Source of the DNA: an uncultured Sutterella sp.
GTDB lineage: Bacteria; Pseudomonadota; Gammaproteobacteria; Burkholderiales; Burkholderiaceae_F
Direction of reading: 5' to 3'
Length of the DNA stretch: 16,063 nt
Assembly (NCBI GenBank): GCA_905198475.1
Contig: CAJKCQ010000053.1
Coordinates: 1 to 16,063, forward strand
The first letter of the stretch is position 1. The number at the start of each line of letters is the position of its first letter. The position numbers and the translations under genes are program-made. Positions 6,489-12,684 of this stretch are shown piece after piece. The notes beneath the pieces were generated by a model. The model saw nothing but the letters and a program-made list of their open reading frames with translations. It made no database searches and was not told the origin of the DNA.

Positions 6489-8579
6489 ATGACTCAAGCC
6501 GCCCTTGAAGCGCATTCCGAAAACCCGCTCCTCACGATCACCGACGCCGGCCTGATCGACTACGCCGCCGTGCGGCCCGAGCACGTCGTGCCCGCCGTCA
6601 AGGCGCTCGCCGCCCGACTCGAGCGCGTGCTCGCCGAAGTCTCCGCCCCCGGCACGCCCGCCGACTGGGCGCACGTGGTCGAGCCCCTCGAAGAGGCCTC
6701 GCTCGCCTTCTCGCGCGCCTGGGGCGCGGTCGGGCACCTGCAGAGCGTGGTGGATACGCCGGCGCTGCGCGACGCCTTCAACGAGGCGCTTCCCATTGCG
6801 ACCGACCTCTATCTGCGCATTTCGCAGAGCGAGGCGCTCTACGAGAAGTACCGCCTGATGAAGGCCTCGCCCGAATTTGAAGCGCTCTCACACGTGCGCC
6901 GCCGCATCATCGAGCACGAGCTGCGCGACTTCGAACTCTCGGGCGCCGCGCTCCCGGAGGCCGAGCGCGCCCGCGTGAAGGCGATCGGCGAGGAGCTCTC
7001 GGAGCTCTCGCAGAAGTTCAGCGAGAACCTCCTTGACGCAACGAACGCCTTCGAGCTCGTGGTGGACGATGTTTCGCGCCTCGCGGGCGTGCCCGCCGAG
7101 ACGGTGGCGCTCTACCGCGCGAGCGCCGAAGCCGCGAAGAAGAAGGGGTGGCGCCTCACGCTCCAGTACCCCTCGTACCTTCCGGCGATGAAGTACTGCG
7201 CCGACCGGGGCGTGCGCGAGACGCTCTACCGCGCCTTCTCGACGCGCGCGTCGGAGTTTGACGGCGGCCGCTGGGACAACACCCCGCTTATCCGCCGCAT
7301 TCTTGAACTGCGCGCCGAGGAGGCGCACCTCCTCGGCTTCAAAAACTACGGCGAGCTCTCGCTCGCGACCAAGATGGCCGAGAGCCCCGCGGAGGTGCTC
7401 GCCTTCCTGCGCGACCTCGCCCGACGCTCCAAGCCCCGCGCCGAATCCGACGCCAAGGAGGTGGATGACTACGCCCGCGACGTGCTCGGCATCGCCGACG
7501 TTGAGCCCTGGGACCGCGCCTATGCGGCCGAGAAGCTCCGCGAGGCGCGCTACAGCTACTCCGACGCCGAAGTGAAGCGCTACTTCACGCAGGCCGCGGT
7601 CTTCTCGGGGCTCTTCGCGATGGTCGGGAAGCTCTTTGACGTGACGTTTGAAGAGAAGCCCGCCTCCGTGTGGCACCCCGACGTGAAGTATTTCGAGGTG
7701 AAGCGCGGCGGGCGCGTGATCGCCGCCTTCTACGCCGACCTCTATGCGCGCGAAGGCAAGCGATCGGGCGCCTGGATGGACGGCGAGCGCACGCGCCGCC
7801 GTCTCCCCTCGGGCGAGCTCGTCACGCCCGTGGCGTACCTCGTCACCAACTTCGCCGCGCCCACGAGCGGCGCGGAGGCGACGATGACGCACGACGAGGT
7901 GACGACGCTCTTCCACGAATTCGGCCACACGCTCCACCACATCCTCACCGCGCAGGAGGTGCCGCAGGTCTCCGGCATCAACGGCGTCGAATGGGACGCC
8001 GTGGAGCTGCCGAGCCAGTTCCTCGAGAACTTCGCCTGGGAGCGCGAGGTGGTGCGCGCGATCTCCAAGCACGCCGAGACGGGCGAACATCTCCCCGACG
8101 CGCTCTTTGAGAAGATGTTCGCCGCGAAGAACTTCGAGGCGGGCGCCTTCTGCGTGCGCCAGGTCGAGTTCGCGCTCTTCGACATGCTGCTCCATTCGGA
8201 GTTCAACCCCGAAAAGGACTCCGTCGAGGGGCTCCTCGACGCGGTGCGCCGCGAGGTGGCTGTGGTCTTCCCGCCGAAGTGGAACCGCTTCCCGCAGAGC
8301 TTCTCGCACATCTTCGCGGGCGGCTACGCCGCGGGGTACTACAGCTACAAGTGGGCCGAGGTGCTTTCCGCGGACTGCTTCAGCGCGTTTGAGGAGACGG
8401 GCGTCCTCAACCCCGAAACGGGCCGGCGCTTCCTCAAGGAGATCCTCGAGCGCGGGTCCTCGCGCGACGCGATCGTGAACTTCACGGCCTTCCGCGGCCG
8501 CGCGCCGAAGCTCGACGCGCTGCTGCGGCTCTCGGGCATCACGGACGAACCGGCGCCAGCAGCGCCTTCGGCCGCCTGA
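6489..8579 (+). CDS. prlC: Oligopeptidase A, M3-family zinc metallopeptidase
   Basis: OpdA/PrlC is a cytoplasmic zinc peptidase that degrades short peptides, including cleaved signal peptides and the leftovers of ATP-dependent proteases. The 696-residue product is full length (E. coli about 680). It opens with the typical NPLLTITD and VRPEHVVPAV segments, has a long helical domain, and carries the zinc site HEFGH at 476-480 (His476 and His480 as ligands, Glu477 as catalytic base), with the third ligand Glu506 in AVELPSQF. The 30-residue spacing from the first His to this Glu equals that of the E. coli enzyme. Near the C terminus, FSHIFAGGYAAGYYSYKWAEVL (residues about 604-625) is the substrate-binding Tyr/Gly region. 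The start ATG has only a weak Shine-Dalgarno-like sequence. The final residues (APAAPSAA) are a short, non-conserved tail. Confidence 0.96.
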   Translation: MTQAALEAHSENPLLTITDAGLIDYAAVRPEHVVPAVKALAARLERVLAEVSAPGTPADWAHVVEPLEEASLAFSRAWGAVGHLQSVVDTPALRDAFNEALPIATDLYLRISQSEALYEKYRLMKASPEFEALSHVRRRIIEHELRDFELSGAALPEAERARVKAIGEELSELSQKFSENLLDATNAFELVVDDVSRLAGVPAETVALYRASAEAAKKKGWRLTLQYPSYLPAMKYCADRGVRETLYRAFSTRASEFDGGRWDNTPLIRRILELRAEEAHLLGFKNYGELSLATKMAESPAEVLAFLRDLARRSKPRAESDAKEVDDYARDVLGIADVEPWDRAYAAEKLREARYSYSDAEVKRYFTQAAVFSGLFAMVGKLFDVTFEEKPASVWHPDVKYFEVKRGGRVIAAFYADLYAREGKRSGAWMDGERTRRRLPSGELVTPVAYLVTNFAAPTSGAEATMTHDEVTTLFHEFGHTLHHILTAQEVPQVSGINGVEWDAVELPSQFLENFAWEREVVRAISKHAETGEHLPDALFEKMFAAKNFEAGAFCVRQVEFALFDMLLHSEFNPEKDSVEGLLDAVRREVAVVFPPKWNRFPQSFSHIFAGGYAAGYYSYKWAEVLSADCFSAFEETGVLNPETGRRFLKEILERGSSRDAIVNFTAFRGRAPKLDALLRLSGITDEPAPAAPSAA

Positions 8580-8590
8580 GCCCGGGAGAA

Positions 8591-8616
8591 GCGGGCGGCC
8601 CGCTCGGGCCGCCCGC
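8591..8616. terminator. GC-rich hairpin at the prlC 3' end
   Basis: A perfect 11-bp stem, GCGGGCGGCCC (8591-8601) with GGGCCGCCCGC (8606-8616), has a GCTC loop and lies 11 bases after the prlC stop. Only GCTTGG follows, so it lacks a proper T-run. It may terminate weakly or protect the prlC message end. Confidence 0.45.
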
Positions 8617-8627
8617 GCTTGGCGAAA

Positions 8628-8649
8628 AGCCCTGAAGCAGCCCTGAAGC
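8628..8649. repeat. Tandem 11-bp duplication
   Basis: AGCCCTGAAGC occurs twice in immediate succession (8628-8638 and 8639-8649) in the convergent gap between prlC and argF. The second copy plus the next bases also forms a small hairpin, GCCCT/AGGGC (8640-8654). This is probably slippage-type duplication without function. Confidence 0.6.
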
Positions 8650-8664
8650 AGGGCCTTAAGCGCA

Positions 8665-8714
8665 AAGAAGCCGCCCGAAGCGCCGGAATGAACCGGCCCT
8701 TCGAGCGGCTTCTT
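8665..8714. terminator. Bidirectional terminator between prlC and argF
   Basis: AAGAAGCCGC (8665-8674) pairs perfectly with GCGGCTTCTT (8705-8714), and an inner CCGGAATGAACCGG hairpin sits in the loop. In both directions the stem ends in a T-rich stretch (TTCTTCGC or TTCTTTGC). It is the natural end point for the two convergent genes, and the best terminator candidate for argF. Confidence 0.65.
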
Positions 8715-8762
8715 CGCTTCCCCGGAAGGGGCGCGCGGCCCCCTCCGGCGCAGACGGGACGG

Positions 8763-9767
8763 TCAGGCGAGGGTCGCGACCATCAGCGCCTTGATCGTGT
8801 GCATGCGGTTGCCGGCCTGCTCGAAGACGATCGAGGCGGGCGACTCGAAGACCTCCTCGGTCACTTCGACGCCCTGCGCGAGCTCGGGATGCGCCTCAAC
8901 CACCTTGGCGCCCACCTTCGTCTCGGTGTTGTGGTAGGCGGGCAAGCAGTGCATGAAGCGCACATTGGGGTTGCCGGAGGCGGCCATCAGTTCGGCGTTC
9001 ACCTGGTAGGGCTTCAGGAGGCGGATGCGCTCGGCCCAGACCTCGGCGGGCTCGCCCATCGAGACCCAGATGTCCGTGTGGATGAAGTCCACGCCCTTGA
9101 CGGCTTCGACCGGATCCTCGGTGATCGTGATCTTCGCGCCCGAGGCGGCGGCGAGCTCCTCGCAGAGCGCGATGAGCTCGGCCGAGGGCCAGCATTCCTT
9201 GGGTGCGCCGATGCGCACGTCCATGCCCATCTTGGCGCCGATCATGAGGAGCGAGTTCCCCGTGTTGAAGCGCGCGTCGCCCATGTAGGCGAACGAAATG
9301 TCCTTCCAGGCCTTGCCGCTCGCCTCCTTCATCGTCATCAGGTCGCAGAGCATCTGCGTCGGATGCCACTCGTCGGTGAGTCCGTTGTAGACGGGCACAC
9401 CCGCATAGGCAGCGAGCTCCTCAACGACCTTCTGCGAGAAGCCGCGGTATTCGATCGCGTCGTACATCTGCCCGAGCACGCGGGCCGTGTCCTTGATGCT
9501 CTCCTTGTGGCCGATCTGCGACGAAGAGGGTTCGAAGAAGGTCGTGCCGGCGCCCTGGTCGTGGGCGGCGACCTCAAAGGACGCACGGGTGCGCGTACTC
9601 GTCTTCTCAAAGACGAGGGCGATGTTCTTGCCGACGAGGCGTCGCGGTTCGTTGCCCAGACGCTTCGCCTTCTTGAGGTCGATCGCGAGGTCGACGAGGT
9701 AGTCGATCTCGGCGGGCGTGTGGTGAACGAGCGAGAGAAGGCTGCGGCCGCGAAGATTCATCGGCAT
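8763..9767 (-). CDS. argF: Ornithine carbamoyltransferase
   Basis: The enzyme transfers the carbamoyl group between carbamoyl phosphate and ornithine/citrulline. ArgF runs it toward arginine synthesis, ArcB in the reverse catabolic direction (arginine deiminase pathway). The 334-residue product has the carbamoyl phosphate motif STRTR at 57-61, HPTQ at 135-138, the ornithine-loop DIWVSMG at 232-238, catalytic HCLP at 273-276, and Arg321 near the C terminus. Internal stretches (SSSQIGHKESIKDTARVLG, MYDAIEYRGF) resemble the E. coli ArgF / Pseudomonas ArcB branch; sequence alone does not settle the direction, and no arcA, arcC or arcD is adjacent. The ornithine-side motif reads GDARFNTGNS, with Phe167 where GDARNN is common; the functional Asn168 is kept. 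The ATG has GGAG 6 bases upstream. It is monocistronic. Confidence 0.95.
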   Translation of the reverse strand: MPMNLRGRSLLSLVHHTPAEIDYLVDLAIDLKKAKRLGNEPRRLVGKNIALVFEKTSTRTRASFEVAAHDQGAGTTFFEPSSSQIGHKESIKDTARVLGQMYDAIEYRGFSQKVVEELAAYAGVPVYNGLTDEWHPTQMLCDLMTMKEASGKAWKDISFAYMGDARFNTGNSLLMIGAKMGMDVRIGAPKECWPSAELIALCEELAAASGAKITITEDPVEAVKGVDFIHTDIWVSMGEPAEVWAERIRLLKPYQVNAELMAASGNPNVRFMHCLPAYHNTETKVGAKVVEAHPELAQGVEVTEEVFESPASIVFEQAGNRMHTIKALMVATLA

Positions 9768-9955
9768 AGGTGTGCTCCATGTGGTTTGGGTACGGCTACG
9801 GATCCGGAGTCTGCCGCAGAAGACGGGACTCCCGAAATCCGGTTGCGGAGCATTGTAGAAGGGAGGCCGCGCCCTTCACGGCGCTTCATCTAAGCACTTT
9901 CTCCTAGCCTCCGTGAGGGCCTCCAAACACCTAACGCATTGTTTTTATTATGCTT

Positions 9956-9973
9956 CCAATGGTCGACCATTGG
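9956..9973. promoter_or_regulatory. Perfect 18-bp palindrome, candidate operator
   Basis: CCAATGGTCGACCATTGG is fully self-complementary and sits directly upstream of the possible argF -10 box on the minus strand, in an otherwise AT-rich region. A dimeric regulator would fit a site of this size. Which regulator cannot be told from the sequence. Confidence 0.5.
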
Positions 9974-9975
9974 CA

Positions 9976-10006
9976 TTCAATGACAAATCAAAGGCGTCAA
10001 ATGACA
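9976..10006. repeat. Spaced direct repeat ATGACA, 21 bp apart
   Basis: TCAATGACA (9977-9985) and TCAAATGACA (9997-10006) share ATGACA starting at 9980 and 10001. The 21-bp period equals two turns of the DNA helix, as expected for two molecules bound on the same face. Together with the palindrome it forms a compact block upstream of argF. Confidence 0.4.
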
Positions 10007-10034
10007 CGCTGCGGGCGCGGGCGGCGCCGACCAC

Positions 10035-10457
10035 TCACTCTTCGTCGGAAAGAATGGGCTTGGCGGGGCGCTTCGCGCGGGGCGTGAGGTGCAGCGGCTG
10101 CTGGCGCTGACGCGCGAGCACCTGATTGCGGAGCTTTTCGCCGACGCCGAGCCGTTCTATCTGCAGGTCCACGAGGGCGCGCACCCACAGCGCACCGCCG
10201 ATCGCACGCAGAAATTCAAGCTGCTCCCGGGAGAGGCGCAGCACGACGGTGGTGGACAGAACGTCCTCCTTGCGGCGCGGCCCCTTCTTGGGGCGCGCGT
10301 AACGCACGGCCTTCTCCTTCGGGGGGCGCCGGGCGGCGACCTCAAGGAAGCGTTCGGCAAGCGAAGGGGCCTCTGCGGCCCCTTCCTTCGGGGCGGCGGC
10401 GGACTCCGCTGCGGGCTTGTCCGCTTCCGGCGTCTGGTTGAGATGGTCGTTGTGCAT
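10035..10457 (-). CDS. Hypothetical protein, possible ribbon-helix-helix DNA-binding protein
   Basis: I do not recognise this 140-residue protein. The first 65 residues are Ala/Pro/Lys/Arg-rich and probably disordered. The middle, about 68-103, reads STTVVLRLSREQLEFLRAIG followed by GALWVRALVDLQIER: a short strand, a helix, a turn and a second helix, which is the pattern of a ribbon-helix-helix (CopG/Arc-like) domain. The C-terminal tail is again basic, with a final acidic ILSDEE. GGAG lies 9 bases ahead of the ATG, and TATGAT (minus strand, bases 10490-10495) could be its -10 box. It is divergent from the small gene at 10594 and lies upstream of argF on the same strand. A role in DNA binding is only an inference from this pattern. 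Confidence 0.7.
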   Translation of the reverse strand: MHNDHLNQTPEADKPAAESAAAPKEGAAEAPSLAERFLEVAARRPPKEKAVRYARPKKGPRRKEDVLSTTVVLRLSREQLEFLRAIGGALWVRALVDLQIERLGVGEKLRNQVLARQRQQPLHLTPRAKRPAKPILSDEE

Positions 10458-10593
10458 GGCTGGCGTCTCCGCGAGAAAGAGTTGTGCTAATCATAGCCCG
10501 CGCGGGAGGAGGTCCGCCCGCCGCAGGCGCCCCGTGCAGCGGAGCGGAATTCCTCCGGGACTTCATCGAGAAGAACCGGCGGATTCGGGCAAC
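10458..10593. promoter_or_regulatory. Divergent promoter region between two small hypothetical genes
   Basis: TATGAT on the minus strand (10490-10495) is a plausible -10 box for the 140-residue gene; its -35 region is weak. For the + strand gene at 10594, TGCTAATCA near 10486-10494 looks like an extended -10 element and overlaps the minus-strand box. The two promoters would therefore compete. Confidence 0.35.
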
Positions 10594-10860
10594 ATGCCCT
10601 TCCCGAAGGAGGAGAACTGGAGACGGGGCAACGACCTCGTGCAGCGCGTTCTCGGCGACGTCGCGGAGTTCATCGACCCGACGCCCTTCGTCTGCCCGAA
10701 CGGGATGTGCAACCTCCTCAAGTGGTACAAGGACGACGACCACCTGCAGGTGTGGCGGATTGAGAAGGAAGGCGTCTGGCTCGACCGGATTTTTGAGGAT
10801 GCGGCGGGACGCCTGGCGGAACACCGCGCCGTCCCGGCCTCCGGCGCTGTGGCACACTGA
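10594..10860 (+). CDS. Hypothetical small protein with CPNGMC motif
   Basis: An 88-residue protein that I cannot assign. Its codon use is that of a real gene, and the sequence is compact and mixed: an N-terminal helix (NDLVQRVLGDVAEFI, about 13-27), then Cys34 and Cys39 in FVCPNGMC, an aromatic strand region WYKDDDHLQVWRI (44-56), and a helix ending near residue 77 (DRIFEDAAGRLAEHR). The CX4C pair could bind a metal or form a disulfide, but one pair alone is weak evidence. There is no signal peptide and no membrane segment. The start is uncertain: the ATG lacks a good Shine-Dalgarno sequence, but upstream in-frame sequence is Arg-rich and not protein-like. xthA begins 37 bases after the stop, so the two may be co-transcribed. 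Confidence 0.65.
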   Translation: MPFPKEENWRRGNDLVQRVLGDVAEFIDPTPFVCPNGMCNLLKWYKDDDHLQVWRIEKEGVWLDRIFEDAAGRLAEHRAVPASGAVAH

Positions 10861-10897
10861 TGCTCCTTCCATTGAATTCACTCAAGGTGCCCTCAGC

Positions 10898-11704
10898 ATG
10901 ACCCGGCTGCGCTTTGCTTCCTGGAACGTCAACTCCCTCAAGGTCCGCCTCCCGCAGGTGCTCGACTGGCTCGCGCTCTCGGGCGCGGACGCCCTCGTGA
11001 TGCAGGAGACGAAGATGACCGACGACGTCTTTCCCGCGGCCGCCTTCAACGCGGCGGGCTTCGACGTCGTCTTCACCGGGCAGAAGACCTACAACGGCGT
11101 CGCGCTCGCCGTGAAGCGCTCAGTCCTCCGCGCGCCCGAGGCGGTGGAGCTCGGGCTCCCGGGCTACCCAGACGCGCAGAAGCGCTTCGTCTCGGCGCTC
11201 CTCACGCCCGTCGCCGGAGGCGACCCCATCCGCTTCTGCGGGGGCTACTTCCCGAACGGTCAGGAGGTGGGGTCGAGCAAGTACCTCTACAAGCTCGACT
11301 GGATCTCCGTCCTCACGCGGCACCTGAAGGCCCTGCTCGCAGAGAACCCCCGCCTCATCCTCGGGGGCGACTTCAACATCGCGCCCGCCGACGCCGACGT
11401 CTGGAACCCCGCCGCCTGGGAGGGGAGGATTCTCTGCTCGGCGCCGGAGCGCGCCGCGCTCTCGCGCCTCCTGTCGCTTGGGCTCTGCGACAGCTTCCGG
11501 CTCTTCGAGCAGCCCGCCGCCACGTTCTCGTGGTGGGACTACCGCCAGAGCGGCTTTGAGAAGAACCACGGCCTCCGGATCGACCTGCTTCTCGTCTCCG
11601 ACGCCCTTGCGGGCGCCGTGAGAAACGCGGCCGTGGACGCCCGTCCACGCGCCAACGCGCAGCCCTCAGACCACGCTCCCGTCACGGTCGACCTTGAATA
11701 CTGA
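10898..11704 (+). CDS. xthA: Exodeoxyribonuclease III
   Basis: ExoIII is the main AP endonuclease of base excision repair and a 3'-5' exonuclease on duplex DNA. The 268-residue product equals the E. coli length and carries the endonuclease/exonuclease/phosphatase fold motifs: WNVNSL at 9-14, the metal-binding Glu37 in MQETKM, YFPNGQEVGSSK near 117-128 (active-site Tyr), Asp158 and Asn160 in GGDFNIAPAD, FSWWDYR at about 210-216, LRIDLLL at 226-232, and catalytic SDHAPV with His259. The start at 10898 gives the canonical MTRLRFASWNVN opening; the open frame extends further upstream but that part overlaps the 88-residue gene and matches nothing. Only AAGG some 10 bases upstream acts as binding site. 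The next gene starts 11 bases downstream. Confidence 0.96.
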   Translation: MTRLRFASWNVNSLKVRLPQVLDWLALSGADALVMQETKMTDDVFPAAAFNAAGFDVVFTGQKTYNGVALAVKRSVLRAPEAVELGLPGYPDAQKRFVSALLTPVAGGDPIRFCGGYFPNGQEVGSSKYLYKLDWISVLTRHLKALLAENPRLILGGDFNIAPADADVWNPAAWEGRILCSAPERAALSRLLSLGLCDSFRLFEQPAATFSWWDYRQSGFEKNHGLRIDLLLVSDALAGAVRNAAVDARPRANAQPSDHAPVTVDLEY

Positions 11705-11715
11705 GGAGCCCGACG

Positions 11716-12456
11716 ATGATCAACCACAAGCCCCGGCTGCGCTTCGGCATTCCCGGCGATTATCTCCCCTTCGGCATCATCGACGAGGGGTGCCCCGCGG
11801 GCTTCGTCGGACATGACATCGACCTCGCCGAGGCGCTCTGCCGCGAGGCGGGGCTCGCCCCCGTCTTCGTGCTCACGAGTTGGCCCGCGCTCTTCACGGA
11901 TCTCGAGGCGGGGCGCTTCGACGTCGCCGCGGGCGGCGTCTCGTGGCTCCCCGAGCGCGCCCGGCGCGCCGACGACCTGCCGCGCTACGCGCCCTTCGCG
12001 AAGGTGGCGCTCATCAGAAAGGCCGACGAAGGGCGCTTCCTGACGCCGGAGGACCTCAACCAACCCGACGTCCGCGTGATCAAGAATCCGGGCGGCACGA
12101 ACGAGCAGTTCGTCGATCGCCGCCTCACGCGCTGCCAGGTGACCACCGTCCCCGACAACGCCTCGATCCCCGCACGCATCGCCTCCGAAGTGGGCGACGT
12201 GATGATCACCGACGCCTTCGAGGCGCGCTGGTACGCCGCGCGCGACGTGCGCCTCACGCTCGCGATGAACGGGCGCGCGCTCACGCCCGAAGCCTGGAAG
12301 ACGATGCTCGTGCGCCGGGGCGCCCGCAGGCCCGCGGCGCCGGGCGAACCCTCGGGGCGCTCGGAGCCTCTCGCGCCGCTCCTCTTCTCCGCCTGGGGCC
12401 GAATCGAGCGTGCGGGCGTGCTCGACGCGCTCGCCAAGAAGTGGCTCGGCGCCTGA
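11716..12456 (+). CDS. PheC-like (cyclohexadienyl dehydratase) / solute-binding-fold protein without signal peptide
   Basis: This 246-residue protein has the fold of bacterial extracellular solute-binding proteins, family 3. Within that family it best resembles cyclohexadienyl dehydratase (PheC), which makes phenylpyruvate or phenylalanine from prephenate or arogenate. Matches: RLRFGIPGDYLPFG (7-20), GHDIDLAEAL (32-41), WPALFTDLEAGRFDVAAGGV (56-75), VRVIKNPGGTNEQF (119-132), VPDNASI (145-151) and GDVMITDAFEAR (160-171). The NPGGTN and DVMITDA segments are the PheC-like signatures. Secreted PheC has a signal peptide; here the protein begins MINHKPRLRF, so it should stay in the cytoplasm. Residues about 201-220 are a Pro/Ala/Gly/Arg-rich insertion before the last helix. 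GAGGAG lies 7 bases ahead of the ATG, and the gene is 11 bases after xthA, hence probably one transcript. Catalytic activity is inferred only. Confidence 0.8.
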   Translation: MINHKPRLRFGIPGDYLPFGIIDEGCPAGFVGHDIDLAEALCREAGLAPVFVLTSWPALFTDLEAGRFDVAAGGVSWLPERARRADDLPRYAPFAKVALIRKADEGRFLTPEDLNQPDVRVIKNPGGTNEQFVDRRLTRCQVTTVPDNASIPARIASEVGDVMITDAFEARWYAARDVRLTLAMNGRALTPEAWKTMLVRRGARRPAAPGEPSGRSEPLAPLLFSAWGRIERAGVLDALAKKWLGA

Positions 12457-12684
12457 GTCCGGTCCCTCTGCGAATTTCCCCTAAGCCGTCCGACCTAGAC
12501 GCGCTGAGGCGCCGCAAGCGTGCGCCGGATCCCTTCTTCCGCGCCTGCGCGCACCATTTGCGGGCATGGTGTAATTAGCTCCACGAGTCTCGCATTCCCT
12601 CGTTGTTTGCACGGCTCGGACCAGATATTTCAAGCCTTTCGCATGCTGCGGAAGGCATTTTTGCACCTCATAGGAGCAGCAGTC
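12457..12684 (+). promoter_or_regulatory. tctC upstream region
   Basis: This region holds a 6-bp inverted repeat CACCAT (12552-12557) / ATGGTG (12566-12571) that could be an operator, and a possible promoter TTGTTT (12603-12608) with TATTTC at 12626-12631 (17-base spacer, weak -10). A terminator-like hairpin follows (12634-12662). The tctC ribosome binding site is TAGGAG at 12671-12676. Confidence 0.35.
12634..12662 (+). terminator. Terminator-like hairpin just ahead of tctC
   Basis: GCCTT (12634-12638) and CGCA (12640-12643) pair with TGCG (12647-12650) and AAGGC (12652-12656), with a single T-G mismatch or wobble between the two parts, a 3-base loop, and then ATTTTT. This is a standard intrinsic terminator. 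It ends 22 bases before the tctC ATG, so it either stops the xthA-pheC transcript or lies within the tctC leader as an attenuator. Confidence 0.65.

Larger units (their letters stand above)
9768..10034 (-). promoter_or_regulatory. argF upstream region
   Basis: This 267-base gap lies ahead of argF and behind the minus-strand 140-residue gene. Bases 9860-10010 are unusually AT-rich for this window. On the minus strand CATAAT (bases 9947-9952) can serve as a -10 box, but no good -35 lies at the right distance: the expected position falls in the palindrome at 9956-9973, so the promoter may depend on a bound factor. No ArgR box with the usual symmetry and no FNR/ANR box (TTGAT-N4-ATCAA) could be found. 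Confidence 0.35.

Noticed and set aside
5181..6737. Minus-strand open frame of 518 residues
   Set aside because: Low-complexity His/Arg/Gly/Glu-rich shadow of folD and the start of prlC; it also crosses the bidirectional terminator at 5308-5353.
6888..8309. Minus-strand open frame of 473 residues
   Set aside because: Shadow of prlC; composition dominated by Arg, Glu, Val and His with no recognisable domain.
9875..10006. FNR/ANR or ArgR box upstream of argF
   Set aside because: TTGAT is present on the minus strand, but the second half-site ATCAA is missing at the right spacing, and no pair of ArgR-like half-sites was found.
10484..10897. Longer exonuclease III starting upstream
   Set aside because: The extension overlaps the 88-residue gene in another frame and is Arg/Ser/Thr-rich; exonuclease III normally starts at the MTRLRFASWN position.
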